Positions 1 to 8,742 of a stretch of 64,000 bases of DNA are shown piece after piece. A program made the translations under genes and the position numbers. Where the stretch lies: NCBI GenBank assembly GCA_040752595.1, contig JBFMGX010000004.1:281440-345439 (forward strand), read 5' to 3'. The DNA comes from Candidatus Zixiibacteriota bacterium (GTDB lineage Bacteria; Zixibacteria; MSB-5A5; WJJR01). The stretch's first letter is position 1, and each line of letters opens with the position of its first letter. The notes under the pieces were generated by a model that was given only the letters and a program-made list of their open reading frames with translations, did no database searches and had not been told where the DNA came from.

Positions 1-3000
1 CCGTCGACGCCGACAACATGGAAGTCGGATTCTTGCGTCATGCTCCCCTCTACCGTGGAGAGGAAGAACTCCCGCATGACCTCGAGTGACTGTTGGGTAT
101 GGTATGACGAACGCCTTGCAATAATCTCCTGGGCATCCTTGACGTCAAACGCGCGCAGCGCGGCCTGGTTGGCGGCGGTGATTCTCATACCGCTGATGCA
201 CGTGGTCAGCGCGTCCGGGTGCCGCTCAAAATGAGCCCGCATGTCCGTGACACCCCGGGCGCGAAGGTCATCGATGAACACCTTGACGGCAGACAGGTTT
301 TCTTCGACCAAACAGAGCGGCGACTCTTCGAACAAGCGCCGGTAGCGACTCTCGCTTTCGCTGAGCCGGATCTCCGCCTGCTGTCGTTCCAGCTCGGCGC
401 CGGCGCGGGCCGCGAAGATGCGCAGCATCGCCTGTACCGGCTCGGGGTTGGCCAACGGATGGCGGTAGAGGACGCCCATCAACCCCAGCGGACGGCCATC
501 AGAGGCGAACAACGGGATGGCAGCATAGGCGTCGACGCCGAGCTCGATGAGGAGATGGTCCTGCGGGAACAACTGCTGGATACCGGTGGAGAATGCCCGC
601 TCACGCTGATTGACGATGCGTTCACAAGGCGTTCCGGCCAGTTCATAGGCGAAGTTGTCCCCCTTCCCGCCTTTGGCGTGAACGGCCACCGTCCGGATCC
701 GCTCCACCGGCCCCGCTTCCAATTCACCGATGAAGGCATAGTCGGCTGCCACGACACGGGCCAGATGATCGACGAGCGAATCGAAGAACGCCGCCCCGCT
801 CTGCGCCGAAACGCCGCGGGCGATGTCTTGCAGGACCTGCTCGACACGTTTGCGCTCCGTGATGTCGCGGGCGAAGGCGCAGTCGTATTCCCTCCCTCCG
901 AACTCGAGGTAGTTGGCGAGGATCTCCACCGGAAATTCGTGCCCGTTCTTCGCGCGGTGCCGGGTCTCGATCGCCCGCGATCCGCTGCGGCGAACGCCGT
1001 CCCAGCATTTCAACCAATCCTCGCGGGGAAGATCAGAATCAATGTCCCAGACGGACATCGAGAGCAACTCCTCGCGCGTGTATCCCAGCTTGTGGCAGGC
1101 GGCCTGATTGACGTTGCAGAATCTGCCATCGGGCTGAATCCAGAAGATCGCGTCCGAGGCACAGTCTACGCCGAACTGCGTCAGGTGCAATGCCTGCTCG
1201 GCCTGCTTCTGGGCGGTGATGTCCTCCTTGACGGCCACGTAATGCGTGATTTGCCCGCTCGGGTCGGTGATCGGTGAAATTGACGCCGATTCCCAGTAGA
1301 GCTCCCCGTTCTTCTTCTTGTTGTGGAACTCTCCCCGCCAGACCTGTCCAGACTTGATCGTTTCCCACATCTGCCGGTACGTGTCCGCAGGGGTTTCTCC
1401 GGACTTGAGGATGCGCGGATTGCGGCCACGGGCCTCATCGGCCGTGTACCCGGTGAGCGCCTCGAACTTGGGATTGACATACTCAATCGATCCCTCTAGA
1501 TCCGTGATCACGACAGAGACAGGACTCTGCTCGACGGCGCGCGAGAGTTTCCGCAACTCCTCCTCGACCCGATGGCGTCCGGTGATGTCGCGGAAGCTCC
1601 AGACCCGTCCGGCGAGATTCCCTTCATGGATCAGAGGACACGAGAAGCGCTCGAACTCCCGTCCGTCTTTGAACGCCAGCGTGTCAGTGTCCTCTTCGCG
1701 GGACTTGTAGAGACGCTGTACCTTGGCGAGAAAGGCCTCCGGAGAGACGAGTTGATCCAGAACAAATTCCAGGAGCTTGGCATCATCCCCGGCCTCCATC
1801 AGTGCCCGGGGGATCCGCCACATCCGCGCAAACCGCTCATTGGCGTGGGTCACCTTGCCGACGGAGTCGACCACGAGGATACCGTCGGCCGTCGATTCGA
1901 GAATCGCCCGGAGGATGCTCTCCCGTTCCTCCAGGGCCCGACGGGCCTGCTGGCGTTCGGTGACATCGGTGCACATGCCGATGTACCCGATGAACTGACC
2001 ATCCGGACCGAACCGCGGCACGCCGCTGTCACGTATCAAACGATACTCGCCATCAGCCCGACGAACCCGGTACTCCATCTCAAAGGGCCGCCAGTGGTCG
2101 AAGGCATCGGCATAGGTCTTGAGCGCCTGTTCATGATCATCCGGATGCAGGGATTCGGTCCACCCGATTCCCACTTCTTGTTCGAATGCGCGCCCAGTGA
2201 AATCGGTCCACGACTTGCTGACGTAACTGCACATCTTGTCGGTGCCGCAGACCCAGATCATGGCCGGGACCGCGTCGGCGATGCTGCGGAAGCGCTCCTC
2301 GCTCTCACGTACGGCCTGCTCGGCGCGCACCCGGTCGGTCGTGTCCATGATGAAGCCTTCGAGGCCCAGCAGTTCCCCCTCGGGGGAGAATATGCCCTGC
2401 CCCTGCTCCCAGACCCATTTCTCGGTCCCCTGTGCGGTGATGATGCGGTACGTGAACTGGAAGCGGACGTGCTTCTGCAGGGCGGCCTGCACCTGCTCCC
2501 AGATCCCGGCACGGTCCTCCGGATGGATGAGTTTGGCATAGGCGATCTTGCGGTTGCCGACGAGGTCCCATGGTTTGTAACCGGTCAACTCGAAGCACCC
2601 GGCGCTGACAAGCTGCATCGTCCAGTGTTCATCGTTGCGGCACCGATAGGCCATTCCCGGGAGATTCCCCATGAGGGCCGACAGGGCGCGCTGACTCTCG
2701 CGCAGGGTCGCTTCATTGCGCTTGGACTCCGTGATATCGCGCACCACGGCCGTGATCAGCCGCTTGGACTTGAGGGGCACGACACTGAGTGTCAACTCCA
2801 ACGGGAATTCCGACCCATCCTTGCGCCGGCAGGTGACTTCCCGTGTCTTCCCGAACAGCGGTGAGTTCGCGTTGCCCAGCAGATCCTTGAGATCTGCCTC
2901 CAGGCGCCCGTGATCGCCGTCGGGGACGAACATCCTGGCATGACGCCCGATGACTTCGGCGGTGTTGTACCCGAAGATCCGCTCGGCCGCGGGATTGAAG

Positions 3001-3434
3001 GTGCGGACGTTGCCGTCTTCTTCGATTGTGACGATCCCCACGGCCGCGGCGTCCACAGTGCCGCGGCGGTACGCCTCGCTGTCGCGCAACCGTGACTCGG
3101 TCTGTCGCCGCTGCGTCCCCAGAATCGCGACGGCCCAGATGACACAGAGCATCACCACCCGTTCGACCAGTTCCTCCGTCAGGTACCAGGATGTGTACGT
3201 GGCGCGAGGGATCAGAACGAACGTCAAGACGCCGCTGATGCTGGCCAGGAGCGCGACATACCAGGCAAGGCGCCGGGAGGGCGCGACTACGGCCAGGATG
3301 ACGGCGGCCGCGTAGGCGATTTCCCAGATGTTGCCGGGTACCGACAGGGCACTCAGCAGCGTCCCGGCAATGATCAGCAATACACAACAGGCCACGATCC
3401 AGCCGCGTCGCAAAGTGCTCTCGTGCGTGTCCAT
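1..3434 (-). CDS. Multi-PAS/GAF membrane sensor protein, 3' part outside window
   Basis: Reading leftward from an ATG at 3434, one open frame of 1144 codons reaches the window edge without a stop. Residues 10-108 are hydrophobic with about four membrane segments. Tandem PAS modules follow, beginning near residues 120, 245, 375, 495, 620, 745 and 1016, with a GAF-like block at about 860-1010. PAS/PAC signatures repeat, for example FNPAAERIFGY, VVRDITESKR, FTGRAFEQEVG, VNPKFEALTGYTADEA and FARDITERKR. Such proteins are normally hybrid sensor histidine kinases or diguanylate cyclases, but no kinase or GGDEF domain is visible, so the output is unknown. It is divergently oriented from ctaB across 505 bases. 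Shine-Dalgarno support for the start is weak (AGGT). Confidence 0.9.
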   Translation of the reverse strand, partial: MDTHESTLRRGWIVACCVLLIIAGTLLSALSVPGNIWEIAYAAAVILAVVAPSRRLAWYVALLASISGVLTFVLIPRATYTSWYLTEELVERVVMLCVIWAVAILGTQRRQTESRLRDSEAYRRGTVDAAAVGIVTIEEDGNVRTFNPAAERIFGYNTAEVIGRHARMFVPDGDHGRLEADLKDLLGNANSPLFGKTREVTCRRKDGSEFPLELTLSVVPLKSKRLITAVVRDITESKRNEATLRESQRALSALMGNLPGMAYRCRNDEHWTMQLVSAGCFELTGYKPWDLVGNRKIAYAKLIHPEDRAGIWEQVQAALQKHVRFQFTYRIITAQGTEKWVWEQGQGIFSPEGELLGLEGFIMDTTDRVRAEQAVRESEERFRSIADAVPAMIWVCGTDKMCSYVSKSWTDFTGRAFEQEVGIGWTESLHPDDHEQALKTYADAFDHWRPFEMEYRVRRADGEYRLIRDSGVPRFGPDGQFIGYIGMCTDVTERQQARRALEERESILRAILESTADGILVVDSVGKVTHANERFARMWRIPRALMEAGDDAKLLEFVLDQLVSPEAFLAKVQRLYKSREEDTDTLAFKDGREFERFSCPLIHEGNLAGRVWSFRDITGRHRVEEELRKLSRAVEQSPVSVVITDLEGSIEYVNPKFEALTGYTADEARGRNPRILKSGETPADTYRQMWETIKSGQVWRGEFHNKKKNGELYWESASISPITDPSGQITHYVAVKEDITAQKQAEQALHLTQFGVDCASDAIFWIQPDGRFCNVNQAACHKLGYTREELLSMSVWDIDSDLPREDWLKCWDGVRRSGSRAIETRHRAKNGHEFPVEILANYLEFGGREYDCAFARDITERKRVEQVLQDIARGVSAQSGAAFFDSLVDHLARVVAADYAFIGELEAGPVERIRTVAVHAKGGKGDNFAYELAGTPCERIVNQRERAFSTGIQQLFPQDHLLIELGVDAYAAIPLFASDGRPLGLMGVLYRHPLANPEPVQAMLRIFAARAGAELERQQAEIRLSESESRYRRLFEESPLCLVEENLSAVKVFIDDLRARGVTDMRAHFERHPDALTTCISGMRITAANQAALRAFDVKDAQEIIARRSSYHTQQSLEVMREFFLSTVEGSMTQESDFHVVGVD

Positions 3435-3939
3435 GGAACCTCGTTGGATAGGTTGTTGATTTATCGGCACAGGACCCGCACGACGGCGGTTCCCTTCGTC
3501 ACAACGCCCCAGCAACGCGGCATGCCGGCATGATGTGGGGTGCGGAACACTCAGTCGGGCCCGTCAAACCAACCGACTATCATCTTCTATCGGCAGACAT
3601 CCCGGCTTGTTGAGGACGGACGCGGCGCCCAGCGAGTGTCCTATCGTGTTGTCGGATGGAATATTACGCGGCACCGAGCGACAACTGGCACACGGCAAGG
3701 ACACGGTCAAGGCGACGAGGCGGGGTCTTGCCTCGATGAGGCCCAAAAGGTGTGCGAGATTGGTCGTTGCAGCCTGCGCGCGACGTCGATTCCCGAACCG
3801 CTTCGTTGCGTCGAGCCATTGAAGAATCTCCTTTCCCCGGCCCTGCTGTTGATCTAACATCCTCTGCTTGCGAGCGTCCACGTTCGCCTCGCGGCTTCCG
3901 GGGTGAGTGTATGGAGCGACTACGATCGTGGGAGTGAAC
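3435..3939. other. Intergenic region between the PAS sensor and ctaB
   Basis: The two flanking genes are transcribed away from each other, so this stretch should hold both promoters. I see no convincing -35/-10 pair, RNA gene or repeat. Short open frames on both strands here lack codon structure and start signals and are not called. Confidence 0.5.
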
Positions 3940-4881
3940 ATGGAATCCGTCCAACGGCTGAGAACCGTTGACGATGGCAGTCGGATGGCGGGTCGCCAGA
4001 GTGGCTCCGCCTGGCGACACTACCTTGCCCTCACCAAGCCGCGCCTGATTTCGCTCGTGCTCGTGACCACCGCCGTTGGCTACGTCATGGGGGCGACAAC
4101 GGCGATTCCGCTCATCGGCCTGCTCCACGTGCTTGTGAGCGTGGCGTTGGTCGCCGCTGGGGGTGGAGCGCTGAACCAGCATAGGGAGCGTGAGTTCGAT
4201 GCCCGTATGCTGCGGACGGCGACACGCCCCTTGCCGATGGGCGTGATGCGGCCCGCACAGGCCTTCTGGTTTGGAATCGGATTGACGGCTCTCGGATTGG
4301 CATACACCGGGGTGGCACTGGGCCTGTTGACCCTGGGCCTGGCGGTGGTCTCCGTCGGTCTTTATCTCCTCGCTTACACGCCGCTGAAACGCACATCTCC
4401 CTTGTGTCCCCTAGTGGGAGCGATCACCGGCGCTCTCCCGCCGGTGATGGGGTGGACGGCGGCCGGAGGACCGTTGGACCTCGGAGCCGCCGCTCTGTTT
4501 GCGATTCTGTACGTGTGGCAGTTGCCGCATTTTCTGGCCATCGCCTGGCTCTATCGCGATGACTATGCCCGGGCGGGATTCGCGATCGCGCGTCTGTCGT
4601 CCGATGGCGGCCGAGGCATCGCTGGCGCCATGCCCTGGCTTGTGGTCTTGTTGACGTTGGCATCGGTGCTGCCGCGAGCGGTGGGACTGACTGGATCCGT
4701 GTATCTGACTGCCGCGGTGGCCATGGGCGTCGTTTACATCGTCGCCGCCCTGTGGCAACCGACGCGTGACGTGACGGTCCGGGCGCGACGGTTGTTCCGG
4801 GTCTCGCTCATCTACCTGCCGGTTCTCTTGCTGGTCATGGCCTGGGATCGCCTTCCGCGCACGCCGTCGACGGGCCCATGA
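3940..4881 (+). CDS. ctaB: Protoheme IX farnesyltransferase (heme O synthase)
   Basis: This is a 313-residue UbiA-family membrane prenyltransferase that attaches farnesyl to heme B to make heme O for terminal oxidases. The first prenyl-diphosphate/Mg site is visible as LNQHREREFDARM followed by RPLP (around residues 78-100), and the second conserved loop as YTPLKRTSPLCPLVGAITG. Eight or nine hydrophobic segments match the family, and the length is usual. The ATG at 3940 is preferred because GGGAG lies about 5 bases upstream; an in-frame GTG at 3907 would add 11 residues. It overlaps the next gene by four bases (ATGA), so the two are translationally coupled. No oxidase subunits are in the window. 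Confidence 0.93.
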   Translation: MESVQRLRTVDDGSRMAGRQSGSAWRHYLALTKPRLISLVLVTTAVGYVMGATTAIPLIGLLHVLVSVALVAAGGGALNQHREREFDARMLRTATRPLPMGVMRPAQAFWFGIGLTALGLAYTGVALGLLTLGLAVVSVGLYLLAYTPLKRTSPLCPLVGAITGALPPVMGWTAAGGPLDLGAAALFAILYVWQLPHFLAIAWLYRDDYARAGFAIARLSSDGGRGIAGAMPWLVVLLTLASVLPRAVGLTGSVYLTAAVAMGVVYIVAALWQPTRDVTVRARRLFRVSLIYLPVLLLVMAWDRLPRTPSTGP

Positions 4882-5303
4882 AGATGACGCTGCTCCCCAG
4901 TCTCAACGCGGTCCTCAATGGGGCATCCGCCGCATTGCTTCTCCTCGGGTATCTCTGCATTCGCAACGGGCAGCGGACCCGGCACCGCGCGTTCATGCTG
5001 GCGGCTCTGGGGTGTTCGCTGCTATTCCTGATCTCCTATCTGACCTACCATAGCCAGACGGGAGTGACACGCTTTGCGGGCACGGGGTGGTCGCGTCCAT
5101 TCTACTTTGCCGTGCTTTGGACGCACACCGTTCTGGCCGTCGTGATCGTTCCCCTCGTCATCATCACGCTGCGACGGGCGTGGCGGGGTGATTACACCCG
5201 CCATAGACCTCTGGCGCGAGTGACACTGCCGTTGTGGCTCTACGTCTCCGTCACGGGCGTGCTGATCTACTTCATGCTGTACCACTGGTTCCCTGGCCGC
5301 TGA
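4878..5303 (+). CDS. DUF420 family membrane protein
   Basis: This 141-residue protein has four hydrophobic segments (about 10-25, 38-55, 78-100 and 113-135). Conserved polar positions typical of DUF420 are present: H39, the YLTYHSQTG loop, the WTHT stretch in the third helix and a C-terminal MLYHWFPGR. DUF420 (YozB/CtaM-like) proteins are commonly encoded beside cytochrome oxidase and heme O synthase genes and are implicated in oxidase maturation. The coupling to ctaB through an ATGA overlap supports that role here. No oxidase structural genes accompany it, so the exact partner is inferred. Confidence 0.85.
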   Translation: MKMTLLPSLNAVLNGASAALLLLGYLCIRNGQRTRHRAFMLAALGCSLLFLISYLTYHSQTGVTRFAGTGWSRPFYFAVLWTHTVLAVVIVPLVIITLRRAWRGDYTRHRPLARVTLPLWLYVSVTGVLIYFMLYHWFPGR

Positions 5304-5578
5304 AGTCACACTGCCTCCGGCGCGGCTGCCGCAACCATGCGGCATCAGTCCGCGCGAAGTCGATGCGCCGGTCGCGGCATTGAGGCAGGGCATCTGACCG
5401 TTGTCGCCAGTCGCCGTTCCCCGGCCGAAGCGAGTCTGAGAAATCTACGCGTGGGAATTGGCCGTACGGTCGCCGACAGCCCTCTGACCGTCGGGCGCAT
5501 ATGGCACGGTGTCGTGCAGGTGCGTGAGGTCATGGGCCATGCCGGAATGGCATGGGCCGGACTTGACCCGCGGTCGTA

Positions 5579-5959
5579 CTACGCGCGCCGGAGTCCGAGG
5601 TGGTTCTCGAATTCGTTTTCGATTTGGACCGGGTTGGGCGCATTGTACAGCACCAGATTGCGCAGGTGATGGAAGCTGTCCAGGTCCATGCCCGTAAATT
5701 CAACGGCCGCCCCGTCCGGCTCGGCGCGTACGATCCGCCCTTCCGTTTCGATCGTCGCCGTGTCCGGGACTCCCAAAAGTGAGAGCCGGACACGGCAGGG
5801 TGACCCCGGGGGCAGAACTGAGGTCCCCTCGACAAAAAGACCCTTGGCGCTGATGTCTCGTGTCGCCTCCGCCACCACGCCGGTGGCGTCGGTCACAATC
5901 TCGGCCGTGCGGCGGAATGGGATCCGGGTGAATTCGCGTTGTTCGAAGTGGATTCGCAT
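5579..5959 (-). CDS. PilZ domain protein (c-di-GMP effector)
   Basis: This 126-residue protein is essentially a single PilZ domain. The two c-di-GMP-binding signatures are present: an arginine-rich element REFTRIPFRR near the N-terminus and DISAKGLFVEG at about residues 35-45, corresponding to the D/N-x-S-x-x-G motif. The start is set at 5959 because a strong GGAGGAGG lies 8 bases upstream; a longer frame to 6106 would run into the preceding gene. It follows the CheR-like gene by 28 bases on the same strand and is probably cotranscribed with it. A role in c-di-GMP control of motility or surface behaviour is inferred from the family; the target is unknown. Confidence 0.9.
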   Translation of the reverse strand: MRIHFEQREFTRIPFRRTAEIVTDATGVVAEATRDISAKGLFVEGTSVLPPGSPCRVRLSLLGVPDTATIETEGRIVRAEPDGAAVEFTGMDLDSFHHLRNLVLYNAPNPVQIENEFENHLGLRRA

Positions 5960-5987
5960 CAGTACGCCTCCTCCTTGGCATTCACAG

Positions 5988-6842
5988 TCAGAATCCGGTC
6001 TCTGTCCGGAGGACCGGAGCATCCATGGTCGCGGGGCGATAGCACCCCGGCGCGTGGCACGAATCCCATCCGCCCCAAGTTCCAAGATCCGCCGGTTTGG
6101 CTTCACTCCCGAGGAGCAGGTAGCCGTCGGGCTCCAAGAGTGCGCGCAGGCGGGACACGATTTCTTGCTGTCTTGCTCTATCGTAGTAGGGAAGGGAATC
6201 GCCCAAGATCACCAGGTCGAAGCGGCCCTCCGGCAGCGGCCCATCGCCCAGACCGAGCGTCCGAAACTCGACCTGTCGGCCCAAGTCGCCGTCGATCTGC
6301 CACTCCATGCCCATAGGACGGAAATGGCGGGCCAGCAACTCGGGCGGCACATGGTCGATGTCGGCCCGGCTGAAGGAACCACTGCGCATCCGTTCCAAGT
6401 GCGCCGCCGACCGGTCGGTGGCAAGGATGGTGATCTTCCACGCGGCCGTGAACGGGAAGTGCTCGCGCATGAGAACGGCGATGCCATGCGGGTTTTGTCC
6501 GCACCCGCAGTCGGCGCACCAGATGCGAAGCGCGGCGCGCTCACGTCGTCGTTCGAGCAGGTCGGGGAAGAGAATGCCGACCAGAAGCGAGCACGACGGC
6601 GAATCAAATCCGAGCACGGGCGAGACGGATGCGATGGCACGGACCGCCCGCGGTCTTAAGGGATCGTCATCGTTGTCGCGCAGCGCCGAAATCAGTCCGG
6701 CGACGGAGGTGATACCCCGTCGCTCGGCCAGGGACGAAAGGCGCGCCTCCACGATCTCCCGGTGCTCCGGTCCGATGACGAGCCCGGACGCCTGCTTGAC
6801 CAAGCCACGGATCGTGTCGAAATCGTGCGCCGTCATCGCCAT
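5988..6842 (-). CDS. Degenerate CheR-type methyltransferase-like protein
   Basis: This 284-residue protein has the length and architecture of CheR chemotaxis methyltransferases. It begins with a small helical domain (FDTIRGLVKQASGLVI ... VEARLSSLAERR) followed by a Rossmann-like region. The signature motifs are changed. The usual TxFFRD element reads SVSPVLGFDSP. The SAM loop, normally GCSTGEEPYS, reads DCGCGQNPHG. The normal CRNVLIYFD reads LGDSLPYYDRARQQ. The C-terminal strand GYLLLGSEA is kept. SAM binding or catalysis may therefore be lost or altered. It has GGGAGG about 9 bases before the ATG and lies 28 bases upstream of the PilZ gene. No chemoreceptor or CheB is nearby. Confidence 0.82.
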   Translation of the reverse strand: MAMTAHDFDTIRGLVKQASGLVIGPEHREIVEARLSSLAERRGITSVAGLISALRDNDDDPLRPRAVRAIASVSPVLGFDSPSCSLLVGILFPDLLERRRERAALRIWCADCGCGQNPHGIAVLMREHFPFTAAWKITILATDRSAAHLERMRSGSFSRADIDHVPPELLARHFRPMGMEWQIDGDLGRQVEFRTLGLGDGPLPEGRFDLVILGDSLPYYDRARQQEIVSRLRALLEPDGYLLLGSEAKPADLGTWGGWDSCHAPGCYRPATMDAPVLRTETGF

Positions 6843-7070
6843 CTCGCGCCACCTCCCCGTTGACGATTCCTGTTACGCCGGACGCCTCATGCGGGTTCGG
6901 AAGATCGTGGGATATTTCTGCGCGCCTTCCGCGACGCGGAAACCTGTGCCCTGAGCTTGTGACGATGGGCACGATCCGGGCCGCATCGTAACCATATTCT
7001 CTATTTCGGAATACGGGCCGTCATCTTGAACCGATGGCGGCATTCTCGATCCCTTCCGTCGCCCGTTCTG

Positions 7071-8624
7071 TCACGGGCAGGGGAGGGCGCAGGGATCGCA
7101 GAAGGGCGTCGCGTCGCCGCGGAAAGCGCGGTTGACCATCCCCACGACGTCTTGCACGGTGGTCACGCAATCGCAGTTGATGTCGCAGCGATCCACGTGC
7201 GGACACCCGGGGTCCGTGATCGGAGCGGCGCCGCGAAACGCGGCACTCACGACGAGGACGACATCACTGACGTTCGGTACCCCGTCACACAGCGGGTCGC
7301 CGTGACAGGGACAGAGGCATGCCGACTCGCAACCGTCCGGAACACCGTTGGAATTCGTGTCGGCGGACACGCCACGGTTGATCTGGCAGGAATCGGCGAT
7401 GTGGTTCGAGTCGCAGTCGGCGAACGCGGCCGGTACGATTTTGTAGGCCTCGCCGTCGAAGTAGTCCAGGATGTACAGCTCGCCGTAGGCATCTTCGCCG
7501 AATGAGGTCACCTGGCTGATGGCCGGAGTCCCGGGCGGGTCCAGCTCGGCGGTGCGATCCTGGAAGTTGGACTTCGTCACGCCGTCGTACTGGAAGCTCC
7601 AGATCGTCCCGGCGCAGTAGTCGGCAAAGACATAGGTTCCCGCCAGTTCCGCGATGGCGCAGCCGCGATACACGTATCCGCCCGTGATCGAACACCCGTC
7701 GCTGTGCGTGTATTCATGGATCGGCAGGGTCAGGCGCGGGGCATTGCACGTGCATCCGGTCATTCCCGTGCATATGGTCCCCTCCATGCAGCGCCAACCG
7801 TAGTTCTCGCCCCCGGCACTCGCGGCGGGCTGGAAGTCGACCTCCTCGCGGGCCGACTGGCCGACGTCGGCGATGTAGAGATTGCCGTTCAGGCGATCGA
7901 AACCGAATCGCCATGGGTTGCGCAGGCCGAACGCCCAGATCTCCGGCAGCGTGTCCACCACCCCGACGTAGGGGTTGTCGACCGGAACATACGGTGCGGC
8001 GATGTCGACATCGAGCCGGAGCAGCTTCCCCAGCAGAGTCCCCGGGTTCTGGCCGTTGCCGATCGTCCCGTGCTGGTCATTGGCGCCGCCGCCATCGCCC
8101 ATCCCGACATAGAGTTTGCCATCGGGACCGAACTGCAAACACCCGCCGTTGTGATTCGACTCCGGCTGGGCGATTGTCTTGAGGATCAGGGCGCCGGCCG
8201 GGTCGGCCGAATCGGGATCGGCGGAGACGCTGTACCGGGCGATCACCGTGCTGCCGCTGTTGTTCGTGTAGTTGACATAGAAATAGCCGTTCTGGGCGTA
8301 CTGGGGGTGGAATGCCAGACCCAGAAGCCCACGTTCGCCACAGCACGATGAGATCGCGCTCACGTCGAGAAAGGCCCCCGAAAGCAAGGCCCCGTCCTTG
8401 ATGATGCGGATCATCCCATCCTGCTCGACCACAAAGAGGCGATGGTAGTCGCCGGGCGGGGCGCACAGATAGACCGGCCGATTGAGGCCGGAGGCGATGC
8501 GGACGGTCGTGACGGCGGCCATCGACGTGGCGGCGAACGCCAGCAGGACCGTGACCCCCGCCAGAATTCCCATGACGTGTCGCACCGATTCAAGCCGTTC
8601 TCTGTGGTTGTCCTTGTCCATCAT
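7071..8624 (-). CDS. Secreted PQQ-type glucose/sorbosone dehydrogenase-like protein with C-terminal dockerin-like tag
   Basis: This 517-residue exported protein has a signal sequence (hydrophobic about 18-36, cleavage near TSMAAV). A six-bladed beta-propeller of the GSDH/Hhip family follows. Diagnostic pieces are GERGLLGLAFHPQY, NHNGGCLQFGPDGKLYVGMG, WAFGLRNPWRFGFDRLNG and ADVGQSAREEVDF. Family members oxidise sugars with PQQ, but many paralogues have unknown substrates. After the propeller come short Asp/Asn-rich calcium-type loops (DCDSNHIADSCQ, DTNSNGVPDGCE). The last 82 residues form the CPCHGDP/NVSDVV/TVQDVV tag shared with three other proteins here. The protein is probably at the cell surface or released. 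Confidence 0.9.
   Translation of the reverse strand: MMDKDNHRERLESVRHVMGILAGVTVLLAFAATSMAAVTTVRIASGLNRPVYLCAPPGDYHRLFVVEQDGMIRIIKDGALLSGAFLDVSAISSCCGERGLLGLAFHPQYAQNGYFYVNYTNNSGSTVIARYSVSADPDSADPAGALILKTIAQPESNHNGGCLQFGPDGKLYVGMGDGGGANDQHGTIGNGQNPGTLLGKLLRLDVDIAAPYVPVDNPYVGVVDTLPEIWAFGLRNPWRFGFDRLNGNLYIADVGQSAREEVDFQPAASAGGENYGWRCMEGTICTGMTGCTCNAPRLTLPIHEYTHSDGCSITGGYVYRGCAIAELAGTYVFADYCAGTIWSFQYDGVTKSNFQDRTAELDPPGTPAISQVTSFGEDAYGELYILDYFDGEAYKIVPAAFADCDSNHIADSCQINRGVSADTNSNGVPDGCESACLCPCHGDPLCDGVPNVSDVVLVVSAAFRGAAPITDPGCPHVDRCDINCDCVTTVQDVVGMVNRAFRGDATPFCDPCALPCP
7074..7319 (-). other. Dockerin-like C-terminal tag, copy 1
   Basis: This 82-residue domain ends the sugar-dehydrogenase-like protein. 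It has two calcium-loop-like half repeats, LCDGVPNVSDVVLVV and CDINCDCVTTVQDVVGMV, each followed by an AFRG element, and a CDPC terminus. The order CPCHGDP - CDG - DVV - AFRG - DPxC - DxNCDxV - DVV - AFRG - CDPC matches the copies at 24592, 29246 and 34717. In this copy the second loop reads DCVTT instead of DGVTT. Confidence 0.85.
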
Positions 8625-8742
8625 TCCCGCCCTGGTTCTGTCCGATTGGTCTCACTCCATGGTCATGACGATGAGAACCACGACTCCGCGGGTGCCGTTC
8701 CCCGCGCCGCCCCACAAACATGACTATTTTTGCCCGCGTTGC

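Noticed and set aside
1572-2864. 430-codon open frame on the plus strand opposite the PAS sensor
   Set aside because: It is antisense to a gene with clear PAS motifs; its translation has no recognisable domain and arises from GC-rich codon bias.
3535-3857. Short plus-strand frames in the gap before ctaB
   Set aside because: No ribosome site, no motif, overlapping frames of equal quality.
5304-5578. Possible gene between the DUF420 and PilZ genes
   Set aside because: Open frames exist on both strands but none has a start signal or recognisable composition.
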